Counted from the first letter of the stretch, positions 17,004 to 25,583 are shown. The stretch is 64,000 nucleotides of DNA from Fibrobacter sp. UBA4297 (GCF_002394865.1 NZ_DGUZ01000019.1:141314-205313); one strand, 5' to 3'. The notes: generated by a model from the letters alone, not told the origin. Translations and numbers: made by a program.

Positions 17004-17543
17004 ATGGCAAATAAATACGCTGGTACCCAGACCGAAAAGAATTTGGAAGCCGCATTCGCAGGCGAATCCCAGGCTCGCAACAAGTACACTTACTTTGCAA
17101 GCCGCGCCAAAAAAGACGGTTTTGAACAGATCGCTGCATTGTTCCAGAAAACCGCTGACAACGAAAAGGAACACGCCAAGCTTTGGTTCAAGGAACTCGA
17201 AGGCATCGGCGACACCGCCCAGAACCTGAAGGCCGCCGCCGAAGGCGAAAACTACGAATGGACCGACATGTACGAAGGCTTCGCGAAGACCGCTGAAGAA
17301 GAAGGCTTCACCGCTCTCGCCAAGAAGTTCCGCATGGTCGCCGCCATCGAAAAGATGCACGAAGAACGCTACCGCGCCCTCCTCAAGAATGTGGAAACGG
17401 CCAAGGTCTTCGAAAAGAGCGAAGTCAAGGTTTGGGAATGCCGCAACTGCGGACACATCGTGGTCGGTACGAAGGCCCCGGAAGTCTGCCCCGTCTGCGC
17501 TCACCCGCAAGCCTACTTCGAAGTCCACGAAGAGAACTACTAA
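17004..17543 (+). CDS. rbr: Rubrerythrin
   Basis: The 179-aa peroxide-scavenging protein of anaerobes has an N-terminal four-helix ferritin-like di-iron domain (FAGESQARNKYTYFA, ADNEKEHAKLWFKEL, AIEKMHEERY supply the Glu/His ligands). A C-terminal rubredoxin-like domain carries two Cys pairs (CRNCGH and CPVCAHP). It likely reduces H2O2 in the cytoplasm and fits an obligate anaerobe. GGGAG lies 7 nt before the ATG. A perfect 22-bp palindrome and a terminator follow. Confidence 0.97.
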   Translation: MANKYAGTQTEKNLEAAFAGESQARNKYTYFASRAKKDGFEQIAALFQKTADNEKEHAKLWFKELEGIGDTAQNLKAAAEGENYEWTDMYEGFAKTAEEEGFTALAKKFRMVAAIEKMHEERYRALLKNVETAKVFEKSEVKVWECRNCGHIVVGTKAPEVCPVCAHPQAYFEVHEENY

Positions 17544-17567
17544 AAGTCGAGAGTCGCGACAAGAAGC

Positions 17568-17589
17568 GCGTCTTGTTGCAACAAGACGC
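17568..17589. repeat. Perfect 22-bp palindrome after rubrerythrin
   Basis: GCGTCTTGTTG directly followed by its exact reverse complement, with no loop, about 25 nt after the rbr stop and before the terminator. Confidence 0.8.
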
Positions 17590-17620
17590 CACGCAGTTCG
17601 TTCTCATTACATTCGTAAAG

Positions 17621-17645
17621 ACACCGGAGAAATCCGGTGTTTTTT
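17621..17645 (+). terminator. rbr: Intrinsic terminator after rubrerythrin
   Basis: ACACCGGA, GAAA tetraloop, TCCGGTGT, TTTTT. Confidence 0.85.
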
Positions 17646-18663
17646 ATTGCACAACTTTTACGAGTCTGCCGTTCTTGACCGGCTGCGTTTTTCGCGAACC
17701 ATTAACTCGATACAGCTTAACAGACTTTGAGACGGCGCGACGATTTTCTCGCCATAAACGTTTATTCAAGCCAACACTGCCCACGTTGTCAAGCGACACA
17801 GCGATAGAATCGGTCGAAACCGTAAAATTGTCAAATCGGATAAAGTTATCGTGCGTTGGAGCCCATTCTGTACTGCTCCCGCCATGGAACGTGGATAGGT
17901 AGAACTTATCGACATGCAAAGTATCATAATCGCGGAGTCTGAGCGTATCGACATCCAGCACAAGCTCGCCATCAAGCCACGCCTGCACGCGACCGTTCTT
18001 GTCGCCTTTTCCGGGGGCCGACACGGAGTTCATTGAGACTTTATTTACAATGCGGTGCCACTTGCCCACGGTAAATTGCGCTTGCGGATTTTTACCGCCG
18101 AGATCCCACTTGAAATCGTCGCCGTATTCAGAACGTTGCCCCATGAAATAAATCAGCTGGACAGCGTTCCCACCCTTGCGCCACATGATGCGGGCACTCC
18201 AGCCGTCGCCAGTTTCGGGCATGGCGTTACCAGTGTAACACTTACCGCCACATAGCCCCGGAAGCTTGCCGCCCAACTGGAATTCAAAACCTTCCTCGAA
18301 GAAAATATCGTACGCACTCCACATCGTATCGGCAGTTTTTACAAGCGGCTGTATGATTTGCGCCGCACATGCGGGAGTATCATTGTCATTCGGACCAACG
18401 CAACCCTTGGGGTACTTAAGCTGCAGCACATTGCCGTGCGCCACGCCATCATAGACAATCTTGGAATTTTCGCCACTGTTCTTTTCCATCGCATACCACC
18501 AGCTTTTATCCGTGGTGTTGCGCTTGAAATCTTCCTTAGCAAAGGCATTGTTGTAAACGCCGACATCGCGATTTTCGAAGTTGACAAACGAGACCGTGTC
18601 GGAAACGGTTTGAGCAAAAGCGGCAGAACAGCAAATCAAGATATGTAAAAATCCGAAACGCAT
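17644..18663 (-). CDS. Secreted polysaccharide lyase family 14-like protein
   Basis: I start at the ATG at 18663 (MRFGFLHILICCSAAFAQ), which gives a clean signal peptide. The mature part has features I associate with PL14-type alginate/glucuronan lyases: G-G-K-L-P-G-L-C-G-G near residue 155, GWSARIMWR, WHRIVNKVSMN, and YLSTFHGGSSTEWAP near the end of the fold, which is a beta jelly roll in this group. A basic tail (LYRVNGSRKTQPVKNGRLVKVV) follows. A candidate promoter TATAAT lies at 18679-18684. Substrate unknown; it may also be a glycan-binding jelly roll. Confidence 0.65.
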   Translation of the reverse strand: MRFGFLHILICCSAAFAQTVSDTVSFVNFENRDVGVYNNAFAKEDFKRNTTDKSWWYAMEKNSGENSKIVYDGVAHGNVLQLKYPKGCVGPNDNDTPACAAQIIQPLVKTADTMWSAYDIFFEEGFEFQLGGKLPGLCGGKCYTGNAMPETGDGWSARIMWRKGGNAVQLIYFMGQRSEYGDDFKWDLGGKNPQAQFTVGKWHRIVNKVSMNSVSAPGKGDKNGRVQAWLDGELVLDVDTLRLRDYDTLHVDKFYLSTFHGGSSTEWAPTHDNFIRFDNFTVSTDSIAVSLDNVGSVGLNKRLWRENRRAVSKSVKLYRVNGSRKTQPVKNGRLVKVVQ

Positions 18664-18767
18664 ATAGGTAAACTTTCGATTATAGACATGACGGCAGATT
18701 AGGTCCATCATGGCATAATGAGAACAACTCCTTTCAATATACATAAAAAACAGATTATATTTCAGTT

Positions 18768-19889
18768 ATGTTCGTCTCCCAACTCCGTCCCCGCTGTTTT
18801 TCGTTCACGCTTCTGCTAAGCGTTTTTTTAATGCATGCGGAGGCGGCAAGTTTTGACGGCATTTTTGATGCGGGATGGACGACGGCCTACCAGTCAGCGG
18901 ATTCCATCAACCACATGCACGTGCGATTGCATGCACTCGGCATAGAGCAAGTTGTGTTGCAATATGCGGCGGTCGAAAAGACGCACTTGTATTACCCTTC
19001 ACAGCTAGACTTTTTGCAGAACACGCAATACAAGAACAACCAGCTTTTCCCCAAGAGCATCGATGCAGCGAAGCCTGCCGGGAACAAGCTTTGGTTCGGG
19101 CTTTATTACGATGGCGAAAACTGGTACACTCCGCCGACAGTTGAACAACTTGACACACTGGCATCACGGAATTTGAAAGTACTCGACGAGCTGCAAGCGC
19201 TTTACGGGAACGAAACTGTAATTGAAGGAGTCTATATTCCGCAAGAAATTGCTCGTTATTATTGGGACGGATTCCGCGAAGACGCAACAGCAGCGGCACT
19301 TGCAACGCATTTTTTAATTCCAGTCACGCAAGCCGCTCAAGCGAAAGGCTGGAAAGTCATGGCCGCACCGTTTTACAACCAGAATTTGGAAACGCCCGAA
19401 AAGTTGCAAGCATTTTTCGAACAACTTTTCGCAACAGGATTCAAGCCAGATATTATCGCCGTGCAAGATGGCGTTGGGACAAGCGATGCAGGCAAGCCGC
19501 ATGCCAGCACAGCAACCGCCGGGAATTACGAGCGGGTGATTGCGAAAACTTGTACGCAATACGGGATTGAATTTTGGGTTGATATGGAACTATTCCGCAC
19601 GAACGATTCGCACGCGCTTGCCGATAGCGCAAGACTTTCGGCGCAATTGGATACGGCACGAGCGGCAGGGGCGTCAAAAGTTATCGCATACGATTTGGCC
19701 GTTCTCGGGAATGCAGGGTTGGATTCGCTTGAAAAATGGTTCCCGCGAGACACGTCGCAAGCAACGGAATCAATTTTTGACATTCGCAGAATTCGCCAAG
19801 ACGGGAATCGTCGCAATTCAAGCAAGTCGCGCAATAAAGAAATTCGTTATTACAAGCTGAATGGCGCAAGAGTAAAGACAAGCGAATAA
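18768..19889 (+). CDS. Secreted DUF4434-type TIM-barrel protein
   Basis: The 373-aa protein has a signal peptide (FTLLLSVFLMHAEA) and a glycoside-hydrolase-like TIM barrel of the DUF4434 type. The markers are an early G-I-F-D-A-G-W-T, a conserved L-W-F-G-L-Y-Y-D, GVYIPQEI, WKVMAAPFYNQ, PDIIAVQDGVG and FWVDMELF strands. Acidic residues in IPQE, VQDGVG and VDMELF are candidate catalytic or metal positions. TATATT lies exactly 6 nt before the ATG without Shine-Dalgarno. It is divergent from the PL14-like gene, so both may be co-regulated glycan genes. Confidence 0.65.
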   Translation: MFVSQLRPRCFSFTLLLSVFLMHAEAASFDGIFDAGWTTAYQSADSINHMHVRLHALGIEQVVLQYAAVEKTHLYYPSQLDFLQNTQYKNNQLFPKSIDAAKPAGNKLWFGLYYDGENWYTPPTVEQLDTLASRNLKVLDELQALYGNETVIEGVYIPQEIARYYWDGFREDATAAALATHFLIPVTQAAQAKGWKVMAAPFYNQNLETPEKLQAFFEQLFATGFKPDIIAVQDGVGTSDAGKPHASTATAGNYERVIAKTCTQYGIEFWVDMELFRTNDSHALADSARLSAQLDTARAAGASKVIAYDLAVLGNAGLDSLEKWFPRDTSQATESIFDIRRIRQDGNRRNSSKSRNKEIRYYKLNGARVKTSE

Positions 19890-19922
19890 TTTATTATTAT
19901 TTTCAAACAAAAAAGGAGAATT

Positions 19923-20531
19923 ATGAAAAAATTTATCTTATTCATCACATTTACCTTCGCCCTCTTCTTTGCGGGTTGTGCAGGATCCAGCAGCAGTAAT
20001 CCTTCATACACAAACTATCGTTTCTTGACAGGTAATCTGTACCTCCATACCGAAATTCCAGTACCCACAGAAATTGATCTTAAATTCATCAACAAAAATC
20101 ACGATTACAAATACGCAAAACCGATTTACACCTATGAAAGAAGCCTCTCCGCTTTTTCATTTATCAAAGACGACGTCATTACAAGAATTAGGGCAATGGC
20201 CCCAAGGTTTATGAAAGCCGATACAAACTTTCACCCTGCTGAAAACTTGAGCGATTCAGAGTATATCGACTTTTATATCAAATACGTTCTTACACATTAC
20301 TACCCATCGACATCCAAAGAGGATGCTATCTACAACAGTGAGCTCAACTACGGTTACAATTGTCATTATCCCAAGGATCCTGACATCATTCATTGCGTAG
20401 CGCTTCGCATAACGCCCCAAAGAAATTTTGTCGCCATAGAAATGACCGCTCCGACAAGATCCGAAGAGAATGTCAAAGACTGGATTGTACCCACAATCGA
20501 AAGCGTTGACGAAAAAATGGTGCAGAAATAA
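19923..20531 (+). CDS. Lipoprotein of unknown function
   Basis: 202 aa with a lipobox (FFAGC, Cys at 19) followed by a short Ser-rich linker. The rest is mixed alpha/beta with no known domain. AAGGAG precedes the ATG. It lies 33 nt after the DUF4434 gene and 18 nt before the DUF4419 gene, so the three may form one transcript. Confidence 0.65.
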   Translation: MKKFILFITFTFALFFAGCAGSSSSNPSYTNYRFLTGNLYLHTEIPVPTEIDLKFINKNHDYKYAKPIYTYERSLSAFSFIKDDVITRIRAMAPRFMKADTNFHPAENLSDSEYIDFYIKYVLTHYYPSTSKEDAIYNSELNYGYNCHYPKDPDIIHCVALRITPQRNFVAIEMTAPTRSEENVKDWIVPTIESVDEKMVQK

Positions 20532-20549
20532 ACCTCTATATATCGGGTC

Positions 20550-21734
20550 ATGAATAAATTTATTTTCATCCTGTTTTTTGCAATTGGGCTTGGGACCGCT
20601 GCAGCTGACGCAATTGTCAAGGACAAAAAAGTCAAAGAGAGCACGCCCAAATACGCCATGACCAAAATCATGGATTTTAGCGGTAGCCAAGTTTTGCTGG
20701 ACGAACGCACAGAAAAACTGCACATTCAAGAATTAATAAGCGGAGAGCACCGCACTTTTCCGCACCCGTTTGTTGCCATGGTCGGAATGGCTTTTGCAAA
20801 CCACCACTCTATCGAAATTTTCCCCGACGACATTTGGCTTTTGATTATGGACGGCATCCGCATGCACGTCAAAAACAACCGCGACGCACTCAAAGGGAAA
20901 TTTATTCAAAACGGTTCTGACACGAACATTGTCATTATCGACAATTTCCTAACTCCGCAAGCTCCGCCAACAGCGTGGAAAAGGAACATCTCCGAAATAT
21001 ACGACACGCTCTACCAAAAGTTGCCCGAAACGACAAGAACCACTTTCGATGTCGATTTTTCCACCTCCACCGCCATAGACAAATTCGTTTCAAAGACGAT
21101 GCTCATGGCCATCAGCTCGGAATACTACACCTACACGATAATGACATTGTGTGGCATCCCGCAAATTTTCATCAAAGGCAAAAAAGAAGACTGGGAAAAA
21201 CTGAAAAGTTCATTCGACAATCTGGCAAACATTCTCGACATGCCCTGGTGGGCAGAACAAATCAACCCGATACTCAATGAATTTGTCAATGCTTTTGAAA
21301 AAAAATACAACATGGAATTTTGGAGAAGCATCTACAAAGATGTGCCTCGTGGCAAAGGAAGTGGAACGCAGCCCAAAATCAATGGTTGGATAACCAAATT
21401 TTTCCCCTACATAGACAAGATAGGACCAGATCTTTCGATAATAAAACAATGGCCCCCCGAATTTATAGATTCATTCGATGAGGAATTGAAGCAGAAAATA
21501 AAGCAATTACAAGAAGAAGCAAAGCATCCCTTGAAACACCGCACCGACTGGGTCGAGCCGCTCGAATATAAGGATTTTACGATTGGCAAAAACGACGTTC
21601 CCATCAAATGGAAATATCTTGACCGCGAAATACCCCTGAAGCTTTCCACCGGTTTTTGGGGAGTGACCATTGACCCGAAAACAAAGCGATTGAAAGCCAT
21701 CCGCGGGTATGTACTGACAAGAGAAACGAATTAG
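20550..21734 (+). CDS. DUF4419 domain-containing protein
   Basis: The 394-aa product has a signal-like N-terminus (FIFILFFAIGLGTAAADA) and then a DUF4419 core: an H-H-S-I-E-I-F-P-D-D-I-W-L-L-I segment near residue 90, the M-T-L-C-G-I-P-Q-I-F-I-K-G-K-K-E-D-W stretch near 195, and a G-S-G region near 275. DUF4419 proteins are mostly uncharacterised. TATATA lies 7 nt before the ATG. Its stop codon overlaps the stop of the convergent small gene. Confidence 0.75.
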   Translation: MNKFIFILFFAIGLGTAAADAIVKDKKVKESTPKYAMTKIMDFSGSQVLLDERTEKLHIQELISGEHRTFPHPFVAMVGMAFANHHSIEIFPDDIWLLIMDGIRMHVKNNRDALKGKFIQNGSDTNIVIIDNFLTPQAPPTAWKRNISEIYDTLYQKLPETTRTTFDVDFSTSTAIDKFVSKTMLMAISSEYYTYTIMTLCGIPQIFIKGKKEDWEKLKSSFDNLANILDMPWWAEQINPILNEFVNAFEKKYNMEFWRSIYKDVPRGKGSGTQPKINGWITKFFPYIDKIGPDLSIIKQWPPEFIDSFDEELKQKIKQLQEEAKHPLKHRTDWVEPLEYKDFTIGKNDVPIKWKYLDREIPLKLSTGFWGVTIDPKTKRLKAIRGYVLTRETN

Positions 21735-21919
21735 GATTTTTTCGTCAATTTGCCGCCAGCGATAAGCACCAAAAAGGCGGCACCGCCAACACCCACAATC
21801 TTCTTGATATCGCTCCAAAATTCACGACGTTTTTCTTTGCACGATTCGCAAAGTTTTTCAGAGTCCTCGGCTTTATCGCAACCGCATTTTTTGCATTTAT
21901 TCCACAATTTCTGAAGCAT
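21731..21919 (-). CDS. Small zinc-ribbon membrane protein
   Basis: 62 aa, ATG at 21919 with AAGGAG 7 nt upstream (a strong site that fixes the start). Cysteines at about 9, 12, 14, 24 and 27 (CKKCGC...CESC) look like a zinc ribbon, followed by a basic-acidic helix and one transmembrane segment (VGVGGAAFLVLIAGG). Its stop overlaps the convergent DUF4419 stop. Function unknown. Confidence 0.6.
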   Translation of the reverse strand: MLQKLWNKCKKCGCDKAEDSEKLCESCKEKRREFWSDIKKIVGVGGAAFLVLIAGGKLTKKS

Positions 21920-22358
21920 AATCAAACTCCTTAATCATTGGAGGTGAACGAGAAGTCTTTTTAAAATACCATTTTTTGTTAGGAAAGGGAGTAATGGAGG
22001 TCACAGATTGGAGGATGGCATCCTCACCCAAACTTTTATATATTTGACGCCTACGGCGTCCGCGGCGGTGGCTCGGTAATAAAAATATGCCAGCATTTTT
22101 TTGCAACGCTCGCCTTGCACGCTTATGAAGTACTGGTTTAAAGGCGATGCCAAGGAGCAGTTCAAAATGGATTTCAAGAAATGCAGCGAAGTTTATGGCT
22201 ACTTCTGGCTTTCCGCTAGACGAAATTCAAAAGCGTAAAGCTAAATATGATTGTGCATAATCCTTTGGCAAAGCGCCCAATACCAATAGGGTTATTAAAA
22301 GGTCATTACGAATACAAATGTTCTTTTGCAAAAGGAATACTGTCAATAAAGGATTGTA
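21920..22358. pseudogene. Gene-poor stretch with a possible decayed coding fragment
   Basis: No intact gene. Around 22124-22240 a short frame reads KYWFKGDAKEQFKMDFKKC, which resembles the start of phage or lipoprotein-type small proteins, and then shifts into GFPLDEIQKRK in another frame. This fits a decayed gene but is too short to name. The rest shows only AT-rich sequence. Confidence 0.3.
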
Positions 22359-22970
22359 ATGCTTAAGAATACTCTAGGAAAAAACGATTACTCTCAATCT
22401 CAGATTTTTGAATTATTGGGTAGAACGCTTTATGTATGCAATTTTATTGAACTTAGACTCCGTTGGATGCATCAACATCGTGGAGGCCTTTGGACCGGCA
22501 AAACTCCTGAAGAACTACTAGATAAATTAAAGAAGGTTGTAGAAAAACAGCAAAAAGAAGACAAGGCTCCTCTTGGCCCAATTGGCCAAGAAATGCTAGA
22601 CGCTATTTACACGCCCCGTTGTGACAAAGATTTGGAAAATGCAAAAGAGCAAAATCTGTTCGCTCTCAAACTCGATTATAAAATCCAGTCGAAAGGACGA
22701 TTCCGTCGCGCTAGAACTAAATTCAAAAAATTTATTGAAACTCGAAATTATCTCGTTCATTATTTTGCTAGAGACTATGACTTGACAAACGAAGATTCAT
22801 GCAAAAAAGCCTATGCTGATTTGAAAAATAAAAGCGCCATAATCAAAGATGCGCTTGAGTTCTTTAACGAGGACTATGAAACAATGCAAAAAGATTTGCA
22901 TAAGTTTCAAGAGCATTTGAAAAAAATGTCTTCCAAACCAGATTTTCAACCAAATACGGAAAATGTTTAG
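22359..22970 (+). CDS. HEPN-like protein of unknown function
   Basis: 203 aa, almost all helical and highly charged. Near residues 125-137 it has F-I-E-T-R-N-Y-L-V-H-Y-F, which fits the R-x4-6-H signature of HEPN domains (R129, H134), the active-site motif of many RNA-cleaving toxins and defence proteins. An early FELLGRTLYVCNFIELRLRWMHQH helix is consistent with the four-helix HEPN fold. AAAGGAT precedes the ATG. It sits in an accessory-looking patch next to an AbiEi-like gene. RNase activity is inference. Confidence 0.5.
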   Translation: MLKNTLGKNDYSQSQIFELLGRTLYVCNFIELRLRWMHQHRGGLWTGKTPEELLDKLKKVVEKQQKEDKAPLGPIGQEMLDAIYTPRCDKDLENAKEQNLFALKLDYKIQSKGRFRRARTKFKKFIETRNYLVHYFARDYDLTNEDSCKKAYADLKNKSAIIKDALEFFNEDYETMQKDLHKFQEHLKKMSSKPDFQPNTENV

Positions 22971-23004
22971 ATAGTCCGAATTTCGTTGAAAAACATTCAA
23001 ATTT

Positions 23005-23205
23005 CTATTTCTTTTTACGGGCGTCGTAAACAGCTTGTTTGTCGGCAACGCAACGGCTGAATTCAGACATAAAGGATTCAGCTCCCTGTCGAATGTCATC
23101 TAAAATCTCCTTGTGGGACATCTTAGAATGCTTCAGGGAATTGCACTCGCGCAGTTTGCGGATGTCTTCTGCATCAAAGCGGTTGCTCATTTCGGGAGTA
23201 TCCAT
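23005..23205 (-). CDS. Small protein downstream of the AbiEi-like antitoxin
   Basis: 66 aa, helical and charged (RFDAEDIRKLRECNSLKHSK then MSHKEILDDIRQGAESFMSE). It recalls small R-F-x-x-E-D-I-x-K-(I/L)-R-E proteins seen beside accessory genes in gut bacteria; I know no function. TATATT lies exactly 6 nt before the ATG, so it may have its own leaderless promoter. It occupies the position where the AbiEii toxin gene normally sits, 34 nt after the AbiEi-like stop, but is far too short to be AbiEii. Confidence 0.6.
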   Translation of the reverse strand: MDTPEMSNRFDAEDIRKLRECNSLKHSKMSHKEILDDIRQGAESFMSEFSRCVADKQAVYDARKKK

Positions 23206-23239
23206 ATTTTAAATATACAATAAATGAGATGAAAAAAGT

Positions 23240-23818
23240 TTATAGTCCTATTTCCAAATATGTGCTCAAAGTCTTTGCGACTCGCAGTTTTTTTGCGTAT
23301 TTCATAAGTGTTGAGATGTTCCTACCGCGACGTTTGAGATAGCTTTTGACTATTTCTGCACATACATCTAATCCGATTTTATTTCGGTATTTTACAGCAT
23401 CGCAGACAGAACGTTCTAAATCTGTAACATGTACTTTATGCCCATGCACCTCCGCTATCGTGATTCCAAAATCCAGCAGATGATCAGACCAATAATAAAG
23501 CGTTATTGGAGGATATTCAGGCAATACGAGTTTTCGTTTACGTGGAATGGCTACACAAAATGAGTTAGGAATCTGCGTGGTAAGTTCGTAGTGATCCCAT
23601 GCCGAGAACATGCACAGCACTCCACCAGGCACAAGAATGTCTATATCAAGCATCGTATCAGCCAATACGATGGGTTCTGTAAAAACTCCTGGTCGAAGGC
23701 GAAGCAATTCACCCGACTGAACCTTTTGCAAAACCTGATGATACTGATAAGTGCTCAAGTCGTTGCGAACTATGAAACCTTCGGTATTGCGAATTTCTCT
23801 TCCATCGTATTTTGGCAT
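23240..23818 (-). CDS. AbiEi-type antitoxin/transcriptional regulator
   Basis: The 192-aa protein matches the AbiEi family of type IV toxin-antitoxin and phage-exclusion systems. An N-terminal winged-helix-like part has QVLQKVQSGELLRLRPGVFT. The C-terminal part has the typical HVTDLERSVCDAVKYRNKIGLD block and the YLKRRGRNISTLMKYAKKLRV helix. AbiEi normally represses its operon and neutralises the AbiEii nucleotidyltransferase, which is not present here. The promoter has TATATT 6 nt before the ATG and a 7-bp inverted repeat over the -35 area. Confidence 0.8.
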   Translation of the reverse strand: MPKYDGREIRNTEGFIVRNDLSTYQYHQVLQKVQSGELLRLRPGVFTEPIVLADTMLDIDILVPGGVLCMFSAWDHYELTTQIPNSFCVAIPRKRKLVLPEYPPITLYYWSDHLLDFGITIAEVHGHKVHVTDLERSVCDAVKYRNKIGLDVCAEIVKSYLKRRGRNISTLMKYAKKLRVAKTLSTYLEIGL

Positions 23819-23824
23819 ACTTCC

Positions 23825-23863
23825 AATATAACAAAATTACGGCACTTTAACAAATATGCCGTA
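23825..23863 (-). promoter_or_regulatory. Promoter and putative autoregulatory operator of the AbiEi-like gene
   Basis: On the minus strand the -10 TATATT is at 23825-23830. An inverted repeat TACGGCA...TGCCGTA (23838-23844 and 23857-23863, 12-nt spacer) covers the expected -35. AbiEi proteins are known to bind inverted repeats at their own promoter. The start codon at 23818 is where transcription should begin. Confidence 0.55.
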
Positions 23864-24302
23864 GAATTTTAACATTTGATAAAAAAAGCAAAGCACAAAA
23901 AAGCGTTAAATTGCGTTAAGGATAGTGACCACGGTGTGGCGGCCCTTCGGCATAAGGTTGGTGAGCTTGTCGAACCACAGGGACCTTTTTCAATGCTATC
24001 CTGCCGAAGGTCCGTCGCAAGAGCTGCGCGGGGGTGCCGTAGGTGCGCACGGGCGGCCTTGCGATATAGCCCGACCTTGCCCATGGGCAAGGGAACGCCC
24101 AACACAAGTCTCGTGCAAGGAGATTCCCCATCAAATGGGGAATGACAAGGAAGAAGTGCTCAGGAACGATGCAAAACAGGCTTGTTATGCGCTCTGCTCC
24201 GCACGCAGCATGCAAAAGTTCCTAAATTTTAGTTAGTAACATTCTCTACCGGGATCGCCATCCCGATGGATTAACTCTCAACAAATGAGGAACAAATAAA
24301 AA
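23864..24302. repeat. Composite intergenic repeat cluster
   Basis: No supported gene; open frames here come from repeats. 23925-23975 holds CACGGTGTGGCGGCCC and GGTTGGTGAGCTTGTCGAACCAC-like words. 23985-24100 holds a GC-rich block with CTGCCGAAGGTCCG, GGCGGCCTTGCG and GCCCATGGGC. 24117-24149 is a class A repeat with ATTCCCCATCAAATGGGGAATGACAA. 24256-24272 is a short GGGATCGCCATCCCG hairpin. The block is far more GC-rich than the flanks. Confidence 0.65.
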
Positions 24303-25577
24303 ATGGCAAGAGCATTGATTATCGGTTGTGGCGCCGTTGCCACAGTTGCTATCAAGAAGTGCTGCACCTGCAGCGAAGTTTTTAGCGAAATCTGCATCGC
24401 CAGCCGTCATCGCGAAAATTGCGAGAAGTTGGCTCAGGAACTCCGCCCGAACACGAAGACGGTCATCACGACTGCCGCTGTGGACGCTGACAAGGCCGAG
24501 AACGTCTCTGCTCTCATTAAGCAATACAAGCCGGACCTGGTGATGAATATCGCCCTCCCCTACCAGGACCTCGCCATCATGGATGCATGCCTTGAATGTG
24601 GCGTGAACTACATGGACACGGCTAACTACGAGCCGGAAAATATCGACGATCCGGAATGGCGCAAGGTCTACGACAAGCGCTGCAAGGAAAAGGGTTTTAG
24701 CGCCTACTTCGATTACAGCTGGCAGTGGGCTTACAAGGAAAAGTTTGAAAAGGCTGGTCTCACGGCTTTGCTCGGTTCCGGCTTTGACCCGGGTGTTTCT
24801 CAGGCATACTGCGCCTACGCCTTGAAGCACCAGTTCGATACGATTGAAGAAATCGACATTCTCGACTGCAATGGCGGCGATCACGGCTACAAGTTCGCAA
24901 CGAACTTCAACCCGGAAATCAACCTCCGCGAAGTTTCTGCTCCGGGCAGCTACTGGGACACGGACGAGAACGGCAAGGGCCACTGGGTTGAAATCCCGGC
25001 CATGAGCATCAAGCGTGAATACAACTTCGCACAGGTCGGCAAGAAGGACATGTACCTCCTCCACCACGAAGAAATTGAATCTCTCGCCCAGAACATTCCG
25101 GGCGTGAAGCGCATTCGCTTCTTCATGACGTTTGGTCAGAGCTACCTCGACCACATGCGTTGCCTCGAAGATGTTGGCATGCTCAGCACGCAGCCGATCA
25201 AGTTCCAGGGTCAGGACATTGTGCCTATCCAGTTCCTCAAGGCTCTCCTCCCGGACCCGGCAAGCCTCGGTCCTCGCACAGTGGGCAAGACGAACATCGG
25301 TTGCATTTTCAAGGGTACTAAGGATGGCAAGCCGAAGACTTACTATCTGTACAACGTTTGCGACCACCAGGAATGCTACAAGGAACTCGGCAGCCAGGCT
25401 ATCGCCTACACAACTGGCGTTCCGGCTATGTGCGGTGCCATGATGGTGCTCACGGGCAAGTGGAACAAGCCGGGTGTGCATACGGTCGAAGAGTTCGATC
25501 CGGATCCGTTCATGGAAGCCCTCACCAAATACGGTCTCCCGTGGAACGAAGACTTTAATCCTGTATTAGTCGACTAA
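24303..25577 (+). CDS. Carboxynorspermidine/saccharopine dehydrogenase-family enzyme
   Basis: The 424-aa protein has the N-terminal Rossmann motif (ALIIGCGAVATVAIKK) and the saccharopine-dehydrogenase core (NIALPYQDLAIMDACLECGVNYMDTANYEP, ALLGSGFDPGVSQAYCAYAL). In gut bacteria this subgroup makes carboxy(nor)spermidine from putrescine (or diaminopropane) and aspartate semialdehyde with NADPH. The adjacent speA gene, 132 nt downstream on the same strand, supports a polyamine role rather than lysine biosynthesis. The carboxynorspermidine decarboxylase is not in the window. GAGGAA precedes the ATG. Confidence 0.85.
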   Translation: MARALIIGCGAVATVAIKKCCTCSEVFSEICIASRHRENCEKLAQELRPNTKTVITTAAVDADKAENVSALIKQYKPDLVMNIALPYQDLAIMDACLECGVNYMDTANYEPENIDDPEWRKVYDKRCKEKGFSAYFDYSWQWAYKEKFEKAGLTALLGSGFDPGVSQAYCAYALKHQFDTIEEIDILDCNGGDHGYKFATNFNPEINLREVSAPGSYWDTDENGKGHWVEIPAMSIKREYNFAQVGKKDMYLLHHEEIESLAQNIPGVKRIRFFMTFGQSYLDHMRCLEDVGMLSTQPIKFQGQDIVPIQFLKALLPDPASLGPRTVGKTNIGCIFKGTKDGKPKTYYLYNVCDHQECYKELGSQAIAYTTGVPAMCGAMMVLTGKWNKPGVHTVEEFDPDPFMEALTKYGLPWNEDFNPVLVD

Positions 25578-25583
25578 AAAAGT

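Noticed and set aside
22016..22106. Short minus-strand frame near the decayed fragment
   Set aside because: No ribosome binding site, basic low-complexity translation, overlaps the start of the zinc-ribbon gene.
23876..24236. Several overlapping open frames on both strands
   Set aside because: All come from the GC-rich repeat block; translations are Arg/Ala-rich and carry repeat-derived words.
24246..25481. Antisense open frame over the carboxynorspermidine dehydrogenase gene
   Set aside because: Shadow frame of a well-supported gene.
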